Below, piece by piece: positions 9,399 through 18,733 of a stretch of 64,000 nt of DNA; the first letter of the stretch is position 1; the number at the start of each line of letters is the position of its first letter. The DNA comes from Elusimicrobium sp. An273. GTDB taxonomy: Bacteria > Elusimicrobiota > Elusimicrobia > Elusimicrobiales > Elusimicrobiaceae. Both the position numbers and the translations under genes were made by a program. The stretch spans positions 62,001-126,000 of the forward strand of contig NZ_NFJD01000003.1 of assembly GCF_002159705.1 (NCBI RefSeq), written 5' to 3'. The notes beneath the pieces are model-generated. The model made no database searches, had not been told where the DNA came from, and saw only the letters and a list, made by a program, of their open reading frames with translations.

Positions 9399-10448
9399 AT
9401 GCTTTGGATATTATTCTTAATCATTTTGGCGCTGTTCTTTGATTATTTAAACGGGTTTCACGATGCGGCAAACTCGGTGGCTACCGTCGTTTCCACGCGC
9501 GTGTTATCGCCTAAAGTGGCGGTGGCGTGGGCGGCGTTTTTCAACTTCGTGGCCTTTTTAATTTTTCACACCGGCGTAGCCAAAACGATCGGCGCCGGCA
9601 TTGTGGACATTCACATTGTGGACTCCAACCTCGTATTCGGCGCGCTGATGGGCGCGTGCGTGTGGAACATCTTAACCTGGTGGTGGGGCTTGCCTTCCAG
9701 CTCGTCCCATGCTTTGATTGGCGGATTAATCGGAGCGGGGTTTGTAAAAGGCGGCGTGGACGCCCTGATGGCAGGCGGTATTTTTAAAACCGTACTGTTC
9801 ATTTTCCTCTCGCCGCTGCTCGGGTTTCTGCTCAGCGTTATTATCGGCATCATCGTTTTTAACGTATGCCGGCCGTTTAATCCCTACAAAGTAGACCACT
9901 GGTTCCGCAAAGGGCAGCTGCTCTCGGCCGCGGCGTATTCGCTGGGGCACGGCGGAAACGACGCGCAAAAAACCATGGGGATCATCAGCATGCTGCTGCT
10001 GGGCGGCTTGGCCGGAAACGAGGTGGCCCCCATCCGCGACTTTTTGCTGACCCACGAAGAAATGCACGCCGTTACGCAGGGAGCGTTTATTGTGCCGCTT
10101 TCCGTGGTGCTTTTGTGCCACGGGGCCATTGCCTTGGGCACGCTTTCCGGCGGGTGGAGAATTGTAAAAACCATGGGCCAGAAAATTACCCGCCTGCGCC
10201 CGGTGGACGGCTTCTGCGCCGAATCGGGCTCGGCCATTTCGCTCTTTATCGCCTCTGTTTTGGGCGTGCCGGTCAGCACGACGCACACCATTACGGGCGC
10301 CATTGTGGGCGTGGGCTCGCTGCGCCGCTTGTCCTGCGTGCGCTGGGGCGTGGCCAACCGCATTGTATGGGCATGGTTTATCACCATCCCTGCGGCGGCC
10401 CTGATTTCCGCCGCCAGCTACTGGCTAAAAACCTGCTTATTTAAATAG
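9399..10448 (+). CDS. pit: PiT-family low-affinity inorganic phosphate transporter
   Basis: Inner-membrane phosphate:cation symporter of the PiT/PHO4 family, 349 residues with about 10 hydrophobic segments. The duplicated PiT signature is seen as GFHDAANSVATVV near the N-terminus and GHGGNDAQKTMGII near residue 185, with a further VSTTHTITGAIVG motif in the C-terminal half. The length is typical of the short bacterial carriers. It is translated from its own GGAG site 8 bp after the DUF47 gene and closed by a bidirectional terminator. Confidence 0.93.
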   Translation: MLWILFLIILALFFDYLNGFHDAANSVATVVSTRVLSPKVAVAWAAFFNFVAFLIFHTGVAKTIGAGIVDIHIVDSNLVFGALMGACVWNILTWWWGLPSSSSHALIGGLIGAGFVKGGVDALMAGGIFKTVLFIFLSPLLGFLLSVIIGIIVFNVCRPFNPYKVDHWFRKGQLLSAAAYSLGHGGNDAQKTMGIISMLLLGGLAGNEVAPIRDFLLTHEEMHAVTQGAFIVPLSVVLLCHGAIALGTLSGGWRIVKTMGQKITRLRPVDGFCAESGSAISLFIASVLGVPVSTTHTITGAIVGVGSLRRLSCVRWGVANRIVWAWFITIPAAALISAASYWLKTCLFK

Positions 10449-10462
10449 CAGAAATTTCCGTC

Positions 10463-10494
10463 AAAAAACCCTCTGCCTAAGCAGAGGGTTTTTA
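10463..10494. terminator. Bidirectional terminator between pit and the converging gene
   Basis: 10-bp perfect stem AACCCTCTGC/GCAGAGGGTT (10467-10476 with 10481-10490) with A tract on the left and T tract on the right, between convergent genes. Confidence 0.85.
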
Positions 10495-10511
10495 TTTGGT
10501 AAAACAGAAAA

Positions 10512-11450
10512 TTAAGGGCGGGCGTTTTGCTTGTCTTGAAAAAATTTTACCAGCAGGGCCCAATCATTTTTCATCTGTTCGTCTTTTTCAAAATGGGGTG
10601 CATATTCCTGCAAATCCTCAATAAACATTTCCCGTAATTTAACCAACGAAATAATGCTGTTTTCCGCCGCTTCCTGCGCGGTTTTGCGGGCAATATCCCG
10701 CATGGCAGCTTTCATCGGGCCGTAAAATTCTATTTGCTTCATTTGCCGGGCGCATACGTGCAGGCAGTCGCGTATTTCGCGGAATAAAACGGCCGTATGC
10801 AGTTCTCTCCAATCCACCGGGCCGGAAAACATTCCGTGCATCAGCACCTGCAGCAGCCGCACCCGGTCTGCCGCCACCAAAGTGGGCAAGAAATTCGTAT
10901 CCAGCCGGTACGCCACCGACTCTCCCAACAACTTAAGAAAAGCGGGCGTATCCTGATAATTGGGCGGCATTGCAATATATTTGTATTGCTTTTTAAATTC
11001 CTTCTCCGCTTCCTCTTGCGCCAAGGCAATTTGTTCTTCCAAAATTCTCAGCGTGGGCGGGCTTAATTTTATTCCCTCCCGAATGCGGTGCGCCAGCACA
11101 ATCAGCCACGAGTTGAGCCCCAGCATATTGCCTTCTTCCCAGCGGTATTTGTAAACGGAGGCTTTCTTCCACCATTGGCGCAGAAGCTCATTATGAACGG
11201 CTCCGTCCTGCAGGACGTTGACCACCGGATCCTGCCGCTGCCAAGCAACCCCCAGCGCCCGCTGGATAACCAGCTGGCTGTTTCCGCGGGCTACCAGCGC
11301 TTCAATAGACGCATTGGAAAGCGGCTTTAACATTTTTTGGGAGACGGTTTTCCCCATGGCGGCTTTTAAAACCCCGCCGGGAAGACGCTGTGCACACAGC
11401 GCCGTGGGATACAAAAGAAGTACGGATATTAAAAAAAGAAAAATTCTCAT
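10512..11450 (-). CDS. Exported protein of unknown function
   Basis: Not recognised. The probable start at 11450 gives 312 residues with a clean signal peptide (MRIFLFLISVLLLYPTALCA); a longer reading to 11576 lacks support. The mature part is helical and Gln/Arg/Lys-rich with two close cysteines in CLHVCARQM, and is probably periplasmic. No ribosome binding site is obvious before the chosen ATG. It converges on pit and diverges from the OsmC gene, so it is likely monocistronic. Confidence 0.65.
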   Translation of the reverse strand: MRIFLFLISVLLLYPTALCAQRLPGGVLKAAMGKTVSQKMLKPLSNASIEALVARGNSQLVIQRALGVAWQRQDPVVNVLQDGAVHNELLRQWWKKASVYKYRWEEGNMLGLNSWLIVLAHRIREGIKLSPPTLRILEEQIALAQEEAEKEFKKQYKYIAMPPNYQDTPAFLKLLGESVAYRLDTNFLPTLVAADRVRLLQVLMHGMFSGPVDWRELHTAVLFREIRDCLHVCARQMKQIEFYGPMKAAMRDIARKTAQEAAENSIISLVKLREMFIEDLQEYAPHFEKDEQMKNDWALLVKFFQDKQNARP

Positions 11451-11553
11451 ATATATATTTTTAAAAACTTCACGCCGTTCTGCCAGGGTCTTTAGACCTA
11501 TTTGCGCCTGGTACCCCGGGCCCAAGCTTAGACACGTTTTTCTACGCCGGGGC

Positions 11554-11582
11554 TTGATTTTTTGCCCGACGGTCATTATACT
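11554..11582 (+). promoter_or_regulatory. Promoter of the OsmC gene at 11624
   Basis: TTGATT (11554-11559), 17-bp spacer, TATACT (11577-11582), about 40 bases before the start codon and its AAGGAG site. Confidence 0.6.
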
Positions 11583-11623
11583 GTATACATATCCATCTTT
11601 ATTTTTTACAAGGAGCCGGGGGA

Positions 11624-12010
11624 ATGAAAATTACCTTTGAAGGAAATAAAAAAGTAAAAGTTCACGTCAAAAATTTTGACATTATGACCGACCAAAGCAA
11701 AGAACACGGCGGGGATTCCAGCGCTCCCACGCCGATTGATTTGTTTTTGGCGTCTTTAGGCAGCTGCAGCGGCGTGTTTGTGCTGAACTTTTTAAAACAG
11801 CACAACCTGCCCGAAACCGTTTACCTGACGTTGGAGCCGGAATGGAACATCAACGAATACGTAATTGACAAAATTAAAGTATTCATCCACGTTCCGCCGG
11901 ATTTCCCGGCCAAATACGAAAATGCCCTAGTGGAAGTGGCCAAGCGGTGTTTGGTGGCGCGGCACGTGAAAATTACGCACGAAATTTCCGTGGTGCACGA
12001 AGCGGCTTAA
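11624..12010 (+). CDS. OsmC-family protein
   Basis: OsmC/Ohr fold protein of 128 residues, related to peroxiredoxin-like hydroperoxide reductases. The two family cysteines are visible: one in SLGSCSGVFV (about residue 45) and one in AKRCLVARH (about 107). The second lies in a motif different from the CPVH of the two OsmC paralogues at 53-54 kb, so it belongs to a different subgroup (YhfA-like is possible). An AAGGAG site and a good promoter precede it; it is monocistronic with a terminator. Confidence 0.85.
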   Translation: MKITFEGNKKVKVHVKNFDIMTDQSKEHGGDSSAPTPIDLFLASLGSCSGVFVLNFLKQHNLPETVYLTLEPEWNINEYVIDKIKVFIHVPPDFPAKYENALVEVAKRCLVARHVKITHEISVVHEAA

Positions 12011-12030
12011 GGCCCTTGCGTAAATTTTAA

Positions 12031-12057
12031 AAGACGCCTCTACAGGCGTCTTTTTTT
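12031..12057 (+). terminator. Terminator of the OsmC gene
   Basis: Stem AAGACGCCT/AGGCGTCTT followed by seven T. Confidence 0.85.
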
Positions 12058-12090
12058 GCAAAAAAATTCCGGGCGTTAAACCCGGAATTT
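12058..12090 (-). terminator. Terminator of the aminotransferase operon
   Basis: 10-bp stem AAATTCCGGG/CCCGGAATTT (12064-12073 with 12081-12090); T tract in the minus direction (A run 12058-12063). Back to back with the OsmC terminator. Confidence 0.8.
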
Positions 12091-12106
12091 TCTCGTAAAA
12101 CTTTGT

Positions 12107-13312
12107 TTACAGATAAGCCTTAATCGTCTGCGCCAAGCGTTTCAGCCCTTCCACAATCTGTTCCTTGGAAGGATACGAAAAGTTCAGCCGCATATCGTTA
12201 AACACATCCGCCGCCGGATAGAAATCCACCCCCGCCACATAGGCCACTTTATTTTCAATAGCCTTGGGTAAGAGCTCCGTTGCGTTAATGTGTTTGGGCA
12301 GCGTCAGCCACAGGAAAAGCCCTCCTTCCGGGTGCGTCCACGAGACGCCTTTAGGCATGCATTCCGCCAGCGTTTTGAGCATTAAATCGCGTTTTTCCCG
12401 GTAGGTGGCGATAATCTGGTTCAAATGCGGCAAGAGGAGCCCGCGGCGCAGATACTCGCCGGTGGCCAGCTGCAAAATGGGCGACGTGCACAAATCCATT
12501 GCTTGCTTTAAGATCACGTATTTGCGGATGACTTCTTCCGGCCCGATAATATACCCCAGCCGGAAGCCCGGCACAAATACTTTGGAAAACGTAAACAGCG
12601 TAATGACGTGGTTGTGCGTTTTGTCCAATTCGTAAAAGGTGCGCGGGGATTTGCCTTCAAAACGCACTTGGCGGTAAGGCGAATCTTCCAAAATAAACGT
12701 ATTGTATTTTTTGGCAATTTCCAAAATTTTCAAGCGGCGTTCTTCCGGAATCGTGGTGCCGGTGGGGTTTTGAAAATCGGGCACCAAATAGATAAATTTG
12801 CATTGTTTGCCCTGTTTTTGAAGGCCGGCCAATTTGGCCTCTAAATCCTCGGCAATGACGCCGCCTTCATCGCTTTCCGCGCCGGTAATGTCGGCCCCCG
12901 CCACTTGAAACGCCTGCAAAGCGCCCAAATAAGTGGGGCAGGCGGTAATAATACTGTCGCCGGGATTGACGAACAAACGGGCCGTCATATCCAGCGCCTG
13001 CTGCGAGGCCGAAACGACCAACAGCTGTTCCGGCGTTACGTCTATATTTTCGGTTTCTTTAAGCAGTTTGATAAGTTCTTTTTTAAAACGGTCTTGCCCT
13101 TCGGTCGTGCCATACTGCAACGATTCCCGGGGGTGTTCTGACACTACTTTTCCCATAATGTCGGCCACTTCCCGGGTAGGGAATAAGGTTGGATCCGGCA
13201 ATCCCCCCGCAAAAGAAATGATCTCCGGGCGGGAAATTACTTTTAAAAGTTCTCTGATCGCCGACGCCTTGGAACGGCTGACCACTTGGGAAAACAACTG
13301 ATTATAATTCAT
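12107..13312 (-). CDS. PLP-dependent aminotransferase, LysN/2-aminoadipate type
   Basis: Cytosolic class I/II aminotransferase of 401 residues, close in pattern to LysN (2-aminoadipate aminotransferase) and the MocR-like subgroup. It has the N-terminal FAGGLPDPTLFP motif, YGTTEGQDRFKKEL, PDFQNPTGTTI, and the PLP lysine in TFSKVFVPGFRLGY. An AAGGGA site precedes the ATG. It begins 27 bp after nadC in the same direction, so it probably belongs to the same operon. Substrate cannot be read from sequence; aromatic or branched-chain amino acids are alternatives. Confidence 0.8.
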   Translation of the reverse strand: MNYNQLFSQVVSRSKASAIRELLKVISRPEIISFAGGLPDPTLFPTREVADIMGKVVSEHPRESLQYGTTEGQDRFKKELIKLLKETENIDVTPEQLLVVSASQQALDMTARLFVNPGDSIITACPTYLGALQAFQVAGADITGAESDEGGVIAEDLEAKLAGLQKQGKQCKFIYLVPDFQNPTGTTIPEERRLKILEIAKKYNTFILEDSPYRQVRFEGKSPRTFYELDKTHNHVITLFTFSKVFVPGFRLGYIIGPEEVIRKYVILKQAMDLCTSPILQLATGEYLRRGLLLPHLNQIIATYREKRDLMLKTLAECMPKGVSWTHPEGGLFLWLTLPKHINATELLPKAIENKVAYVAGVDFYPAADVFNDMRLNFSYPSKEQIVEGLKRLAQTIKAYL

Positions 13313-13339
13313 TTACGGTTCCCTTCTCTTCTAATTAAT

Positions 13340-14173
13340 CTAACTGATATATTGTACAATTTTTAAGCTCAAATCTTTAGCCGGCACGGAATGCGTCAGC
13401 GCGCCCATGGAAATTACATCCGGCCCGGCTTGGCAGTACGCCTCTAAATTATCTTTATTGACGCCGCCCGACACTTCTATAATGGCCCGGCCTGCAATCT
13501 CTTTTTTGCACACGCGCACTTGTTCGGGGGTCATATTGTCCAGCATAATAATATCCGCCCCGGCGGCCAACGCTTCTTTTACTTCGTCCAAATTCGTGGT
13601 TTCCACTTCTATTTTAGGCGTATGCCCAATGACGGACTTGATCTTTGCCACCGCCGCCGTAATGGAGCCGGCCGCCGCAATGTGATTGTCCTTAATCATC
13701 ACGCTGTCGGCCAAGCTGATGCGGTGGTTGCGCGCGCCGCCCGTGCGGACGGCGTATTTATCCAACCGCCGCAGGCCCGGCTGCGTTTTGCGCGTGTCCA
13801 CAATCATCACGCCGTATTTTTTGCCAACGGCCGCATACGCGCGCGCCGCCGTGGCAATGCCGCTCATGCGCTGCATAAAGTTAAGCGCCGTGCGTTCCGC
13901 TTTTAAAATAGACAAGGTGCGCCCTTCCAGCGCAAGGACTTCTTCCCCTTTTTTTACGTCGTCTCCGTCTTTTTTAAGCGGCGTGAAACGCACTTGCGGG
14001 TCTACCGCCGCAAACACTTCGCGGGCCGTTTCCATGCCGCACAGGACTAAATCTTCCTTGGCCCGAATGACGGCTTTCGCCCGGTTTTCAGGCGTAAAAA
14101 TCGTGTCCGAGGTAATATCCCCCAAACTTAAATCTTCCAGCAAAGCCAGTTCAATAATTTTATCCAGTATCAT
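13340..14173 (-). CDS. nadC: Nicotinate-nucleotide pyrophosphorylase (carboxylating)
   Basis: Quinolinate phosphoribosyltransferase: quinolinate plus PRPP gives nicotinate mononucleotide, CO2 and PPi. 277 residues, the normal length. Motifs include LALEDLS-like start (LALLEDLSLGDITSDTI), the RTALNFMQRMSGIAT substrate motif, VDTRKTQPGLRRLDKYAV, and the C-terminal barrel MLDNMTPEQV and EVSGGVN. Its start codon overlaps the nadA stop by four bases (ATGA), implying translational coupling. Confidence 0.95.
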   Translation of the reverse strand: MILDKIIELALLEDLSLGDITSDTIFTPENRAKAVIRAKEDLVLCGMETAREVFAAVDPQVRFTPLKKDGDDVKKGEEVLALEGRTLSILKAERTALNFMQRMSGIATAARAYAAVGKKYGVMIVDTRKTQPGLRRLDKYAVRTGGARNHRISLADSVMIKDNHIAAAGSITAAVAKIKSVIGHTPKIEVETTNLDEVKEALAAGADIIMLDNMTPEQVRVCKKEIAGRAIIEVSGGVNKDNLEAYCQAGPDVISMGALTHSVPAKDLSLKIVQYIS

Positions 14174-15213
14174 TGTGCAAGCTCAAACATTTTATCAATA
14201 GATTTTTTAGCCGCCGCCGCCAACGCAGGTTCCATTTCCACCACTTGTTCGGGGCGCGGGTCAATCAACGCTTCCAGCGTATTGGCCAAGGTATTGCGTT
14301 TCATATACTCGCAAATGCCGCACGGCCAAATAAACGTTTTATCCGGGTGTTCCGCTTCCAAGCGGTTTACCAGCCCGAATTCCGTCAGCATGCCAAAGCA
14401 TTTATCCGCCGACGCCGCCACATAAGCGCTCATCCCTTTGGTACTGCCCATATAATCACACAGCCGGCAGACTTCTATCGGGCATTCCGGGTGCGCCACC
14501 ACTTTAATGCCCGCATGTTCCGCCCGCAGTTTTTGCACGTCTTCGGGGCGGTAATGGCCGTGCACGTAGCAGGAGCCGCCTGCCGCAATGATTTTTTTAG
14601 GCGTTCCGCGACGGACGAGTTCCGCCTCTAAATTTTGGGCCATCAGCAAATCCGGCACGAAAATCAGTTCATTGCCAGGCATTTTTTGGGCGATGTCAAA
14701 TACGTTTCCCGAAGTTACGCACGCGTCGCACTGCGCTTTTACTTCCGCCAAGCTGTTGATGTAGCACAACGCCGGCACGCCGGGGTGCTGCGCACGCAGT
14801 TTTTTTACTTCTTCCCCGGTAATCGCGTCCGCCAGCGTGCAGCCGGCGCGCCCGGCGGGGATTAGCACTTTCTTCTCTGGGTTTAAAATTTTAGCCGTTT
14901 CCGCCATAAACCAAACGCCCGCAAACACAATCACGTCCGCCTTGGTTTCCCGCGCTTTTAGCGCCAGTTCGTAGGAATCCCCCCTAAAATCCGCCACGCC
15001 GTACACCAAGTCCGGCGTCGTATAGGAATGAGCGAGGATGACGGCGTTTTGCTCTTTTTTAAAACGGTTGATGGAAAGCGTGTAAGGAGCCGCGGCCAAA
15101 CAGTCTTCATACGTCCATTTGGCGTTTTTGTCTTTGGAAACAGATTTAAGAAGCCCATAGAGTCTATGGGCTTCTTCGGTAAGCCGAGCTTCTTTGTCTA
15201 ATGTCTGAAGCAT
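14170..15213 (-). CDS. nadA: Quinolinate synthase
   Basis: Condenses iminoaspartate with dihydroxyacetone phosphate to quinolinate using a [4Fe-4S] cluster; an oxygen-sensitive enzyme that suits an anaerobe. 347 residues. Three candidate cluster cysteine regions are seen: AGRAGCTLADAI (about 120), a mid-region Cys near GGSCYVHGHY, and WPCGICEYMKRNTL near the C-terminus. The reading starts at the ATG at 15213, five bases after the upstream lipoprotein gene, with no separate strong ribosome site, suggesting coupled translation. The aspartate oxidase gene nadB is not in this window. Confidence 0.95.
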   Translation of the reverse strand: MLQTLDKEARLTEEAHRLYGLLKSVSKDKNAKWTYEDCLAAAPYTLSINRFKKEQNAVILAHSYTTPDLVYGVADFRGDSYELALKARETKADVIVFAGVWFMAETAKILNPEKKVLIPAGRAGCTLADAITGEEVKKLRAQHPGVPALCYINSLAEVKAQCDACVTSGNVFDIAQKMPGNELIFVPDLLMAQNLEAELVRRGTPKKIIAAGGSCYVHGHYRPEDVQKLRAEHAGIKVVAHPECPIEVCRLCDYMGSTKGMSAYVAASADKCFGMLTEFGLVNRLEAEHPDKTFIWPCGICEYMKRNTLANTLEALIDPRPEQVVEMEPALAAAAKKSIDKMFELAQ

Positions 15214-15218
15214 AAAAA

Positions 15219-15680
15219 TTACAGCGTATCCGGTACATCCGCCGGCGGCAGGGCTTCTTCGCTCGTATAGGTGGTGGTAGAAGTCGTGGAAGTGTTCGGG
15301 GCGGAGCCGTCCAAGTAATAAATGTTGGTATTATTGATGACTTTTTTGTTCACATTGACGTCAGAAGACTTTGCCGTACTGGCAGACGAAGCCGCCTGTT
15401 TGGCCGGTTTTCTGACGGCGGGTTTGGTGGCGCCTTTAAGCGGAGTGGTGGCCGGAGGCAAGTACGAATCCCCGCAGGCCTGCAGTTCATAGTCGGGGAT
15501 GGTGTCGTAATCGGCATCCGGTGCGAGGAGGTTGTCAAACTCCTGGTCGATAATTTGGTACTTGGCGTTTTTAGACGAAGAAGCAGTCCGTCCGTCCGCC
15601 GTTTTGGTGTTGGCATTGCCCGAAGAGCAGGCCGCCGCGCCGAATACGGCGACTACAGCCGCAAGTAAAAGTTTTTTCAT
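15219..15680 (-). CDS. Small lipoprotein of unknown function
   Basis: Not recognised. The ATG at 15680 follows CAAGGAGAC and gives 153 residues with a lipobox ending at Cys18 (AVFGAAAC). The mature part is Ser/Thr/Ala/Lys-rich and low in complexity, with a conserved-looking acidic patch (LLAPDADYDTIPDYEL), probably an extended envelope tether. It is the first gene of a minus-strand operon with nadA, nadC and the aminotransferase; no functional link to NAD synthesis is evident. Confidence 0.75.
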   Translation of the reverse strand: MKKLLLAAVVAVFGAAACSSGNANTKTADGRTASSSKNAKYQIIDQEFDNLLAPDADYDTIPDYELQACGDSYLPPATTPLKGATKPAVRKPAKQAASSASTAKSSDVNVNKKVINNTNIYYLDGSAPNTSTTSTTTYTSEEALPPADVPDTL

Positions 15681-15856
15681 AACCCGTCTCCTTGTATATG
15701 CAGGCCTTGGCCCGCGCGTTATTTCATTATATATCATATTGCGCAAGGTTGTGAAGTTTTTTCCCTACGTAAAAAATCAAAAATTTCTGCATCCGCAAAC
15801 TTCGTTTTTTAGTACAATAAAAAGGTTGTACCGTTTAGGAGGAAACCACAAGACTC

Positions 15857-17356
15857 ATGCAAAGTATCCAACAATTAGGGTCTGCTTTTGTCCAATTTTT
15901 CAGCGGGCCTTCCGTGCAAAGCGCGTATGATTTAATGAACGGGTTCAATACGCTGGTATGGGGCCCGCCGATGATTATCATTTTGCTCTTTTTGGGGATC
16001 TACTTTACAGTGCGCCTTCGCTTTCTGCAAAAATATACGTGGCCGGCTATGAAACTTTCGGTAACGAAAGTAGAATCGGAAGGGATGGTCAGCAGTTTCG
16101 GCTCGCTGGCGGTGATGATTGGCGCCACGGTGGGCACCGGCAGCATTATCGGGGTAACCACGGCCGTAGCCGAAGGCGGGCCGGGGGCCCTGTTTTGGAT
16201 GGTGGTGGCCGGATTTTTCAATTTTGCCATTAAATACTGCGAATGCATGGTGGCCTTTAAATACCGCGTCAAATTGCCCGACGGCGAATACGTGGGCGGC
16301 CCGATGTATTATCTTTCCAACATTTTAAAATTTAAATGGCTGGGCCTCATTTTTGCCGTCGGCACGCTGCTGATGGGCTTGACGGCCGGCAGTGCGCTGC
16401 AATCCAACTCCATCGCCGACGCCCTGCGGGAAGGATACAATTTTAACCCCTGGTACACCGGCTTATTCGTGGCGATTGCAACGGCCGTGGTCGTGATCGG
16501 CGGGGTAAAGCGCATTGCGGCGTATTCGGAATGGCTGGTGCCGATTATGGGCAGCTTGTACTTGCTGTTGGCGGTCATTGTGCTGATTATGAATTTTGGC
16601 AAAATCCCGGAAGCGGCCGTGATTATTTTTAAAAGCGCTTTTACGGGAAAAGCCGCCGCGGGAGGGGCTATCGGCATTGGGATTATGGGCCTGCTGCAGG
16701 CGATGATTCCCGCCGTCAGCGCCGGGGTAACGCGCGCCGTGCTGGCTACGGAAGCCGGCCTGGGCAGCGCTTCTATCGCCGCGGCCGCCGCCAAAACCCG
16801 CAGCGCCACCCAAATGGCCATTATTTCCGCCACATCGGTCTTCTGGGCTATTTTCATTTGTATGCTGACGGGGCTGGTCATCATCTTGGCCGGCGATTGG
16901 CAAAACCCCAACGTCTATGCGGCCAACTTGTGCAACAGCGCCTTTAAAACGGTGCCTTATATCGGCACGCCGATTTTGATTTTTTCGCTGGTGATTTTTT
17001 CCTTCACCACCATTATCGGCTGGGGATATTACATTGAAAAAGCCCTGCAGTTCTTGTGCAAAGGCTCCAATGCCCTGATTAAGCCCACGCGCGTGCTGTT
17101 TATTTTGCTGGTATTTGCGGGCGGCTGGATCGGCACCAGTTTCTCGTGGGATTTTACCATTGCCGAATCCCTCCTGCGCACGGCGGAAGCCAACAATTCC
17201 ACCCGTTTTATGTGGGCTTTGGCCGTGTTTACCATGACGATGATGACCGTTCCCAACATTTGGGCCTTGTGGTGCTTCCGCAAAGTCATCATCAAGACCA
17301 CGCGCAAAAACATCAAAAATATCGTAGGCAGAAAGCCGAAACAATCTGCCCAATAA
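15857..17356 (+). CDS. Alanine/glycine:cation symporter (AGCS family)
   Basis: Inner-membrane Na+ or H+ coupled amino acid symporter of the AGCS (DagA/AlsT) family, 499 residues with about 10-11 membrane segments. Family features include the early GATVGTGSIIGVTTAV motif, GGPMYYLS, and the central AVLATEAGLGSASIAAAAA motif. The AGGAGG site lies about 14 bases before the ATG, longer than usual, and no closer in-frame start is present. Monocistronic with its own terminator. In gut fermenters it could import or release alanine; direction cannot be told from sequence. Confidence 0.9.
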   Translation: MQSIQQLGSAFVQFFSGPSVQSAYDLMNGFNTLVWGPPMIIILLFLGIYFTVRLRFLQKYTWPAMKLSVTKVESEGMVSSFGSLAVMIGATVGTGSIIGVTTAVAEGGPGALFWMVVAGFFNFAIKYCECMVAFKYRVKLPDGEYVGGPMYYLSNILKFKWLGLIFAVGTLLMGLTAGSALQSNSIADALREGYNFNPWYTGLFVAIATAVVVIGGVKRIAAYSEWLVPIMGSLYLLLAVIVLIMNFGKIPEAAVIIFKSAFTGKAAAGGAIGIGIMGLLQAMIPAVSAGVTRAVLATEAGLGSASIAAAAAKTRSATQMAIISATSVFWAIFICMLTGLVIILAGDWQNPNVYAANLCNSAFKTVPYIGTPILIFSLVIFSFTTIIGWGYYIEKALQFLCKGSNALIKPTRVLFILLVFAGGWIGTSFSWDFTIAESLLRTAEANNSTRFMWALAVFTMTMMTVPNIWALWCFRKVIIKTTRKNIKNIVGRKPKQSAQ

Positions 17357-17360
17357 TTAC

Positions 17361-17389
17361 AAAACCCCGGCAAAACGCCGGGGTTTTTT
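17361..17389 (+). terminator. Terminator of the AGCS gene
   Basis: 10-bp stem AAACCCCGGC/GCCGGGGTTT followed by TTTTA. Confidence 0.85.
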
Positions 17390-17411
17390 ATGCCGTTTAA
17401 ATTATCTTTCG

Positions 17412-18692
17412 CTAAGGCTCCTGCACCGGAGGCTGATAGGAAAGCATTTGAATGCCCTGGGCGATGTTGCGCCCGCTGGGCTGTTGGTAGGCGTAGAGGC
17501 CAAACTCCGGCAAGACCGAGAACAAATGGTCAAAAATATCGCTCTGCAGGGCTTCATAGTCCGTCCACACGGTCGTATTTAAAAAGCAGTATACTTCCAG
17601 CGGCAGGCCTTGGGCTTCCTGTTTCAGCTGGCGCACCATCAGCGTTAAATTGGGATTGTCCGACACTACATACGGCCGCGACGCCAAATACAGCTCCGCA
17701 TAATGGCGGAAAGTGCCGATGTTGGTTAAATGCCGCCCGTTCAAAAAGTTCTCTTTCACATTCCGTTCCGCGTTAAACGCTTTGATTTCGGTTTCTTTCT
17801 GCTCCAGATAATCTTTTAAGAGCTGGATTTTTTTCAGGCGTTCCAGCATCGGGCGGTCTAAGAATTTGACGGTATCCACGTCAATCAAAATGCTGCGTTG
17901 GATGCGGCGCGCCTTGGCCAGGTACATTCCGTTCCAGTTTTTAAACGGCTTGGAAATCATATCGTAGGTGGGCACGCTGACGATGGTCATATCAAAGTTC
18001 TGCACCCGCACGCTGGTGAGCGAAATGTCAATGATGTTGCCGTCCGCCCCGGCGGAATCTACGGTAATCCAGTCCCCTATTTTAATCAGCTTGTTGGTGG
18101 TCAGCTGAATGCTGGCGGCAAAGCCCAGAATGGGATCTTTAAAAATTAACGAGAAGACCGCCGCCAACGCAGACAGCCCCGTGATAATATACATCGGCCG
18201 GCGCCCCAACAGCAAGGATAAAACAAAAAGCGCCGTAATTAAAAACAGAATAATTTTAAGTGCCTGTACCAACCCCTTAATCGGCACGCTGGGATTGAGC
18301 CCGTACAACCGCCCCGCCGTATTTAAAATGGAATTGACCAGCCACGCAAAACTCATCACCACAAACAGCCCCGTCAGCTTGCCCATCAGCGTGGTCAGCA
18401 CCGCCACCTTGCTGGAAATAAACACCGGGTACAGGTTGATGGCCAAAAGGGCCGCCACCACCACGCCCATCGCCGTGAAAAAATGATGTTCAGACAGCGC
18501 CTTAAACCACCGCCCCGAATTAAAACGCGACACCAACCGCCCCAAATAGCGGTTGCAAAACCACGACGCCGCCCGCGCCGCCGCATACAGCACCAGCACA
18601 AACAACACCGCCGCAATCACTTGGGCAATCAGGGTATTGTATTTATCCGGGATGTACGGTATTTTTTCCACATAGGGCAAGATAAAATTCAT
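17412..18692 (-). CDS. MscS-family mechanosensitive channel, YbdG-like
   Basis: Inner-membrane mechanosensitive ion channel, 426 residues. The ATG at 18692 is chosen because GGGGAG precedes it; a longer reading to 18758 would overlap the divergent gene. Four to five hydrophobic segments are followed by the MscS beta domain (WITVDSAGADGNIIDISLTS near residue 210) and a long soluble C-terminus with LPLEVYCFLNTTVWTDYE and DIFDHLFSVLPEFGLYAYQ, which match the YbdG/miniconductance branch rather than MscS itself. Likely role: protection against osmotic downshock. Confidence 0.87.
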   Translation of the reverse strand: MNFILPYVEKIPYIPDKYNTLIAQVIAAVLFVLVLYAAARAASWFCNRYLGRLVSRFNSGRWFKALSEHHFFTAMGVVVAALLAINLYPVFISSKVAVLTTLMGKLTGLFVVMSFAWLVNSILNTAGRLYGLNPSVPIKGLVQALKIILFLITALFVLSLLLGRRPMYIITGLSALAAVFSLIFKDPILGFAASIQLTTNKLIKIGDWITVDSAGADGNIIDISLTSVRVQNFDMTIVSVPTYDMISKPFKNWNGMYLAKARRIQRSILIDVDTVKFLDRPMLERLKKIQLLKDYLEQKETEIKAFNAERNVKENFLNGRHLTNIGTFRHYAELYLASRPYVVSDNPNLTLMVRQLKQEAQGLPLEVYCFLNTTVWTDYEALQSDIFDHLFSVLPEFGLYAYQQPSGRNIAQGIQMLSYQPPVQEP

Positions 18693-18721
18693 AGGCGCTC
18701 CCCTTTTTGAAATAAAGTTAT

Positions 18722-18733
18722 TATAATAAGTGT
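18722..18733 (+). promoter_or_regulatory. -10 box six bases before the start codon (leaderless pattern)
   Basis: TATAAT (18722-18727) then AAGTGT then ATG at 18734. No Shine-Dalgarno sequence; transcription would begin at or next to the A of ATG. Confidence 0.5.

Noticed and set aside
9726-10387. Overlapping minus-strand frames inside the pit gene
   Set aside because: Antisense shadows of a GC-rich membrane-protein gene; composition is not protein-like.
16309-17353. Long minus-strand frames inside the AGCS gene (up to 296 codons)
   Set aside because: Shadows of the symporter gene; His/Gln/Asn/Gly-rich low-complexity translations and no start signals.
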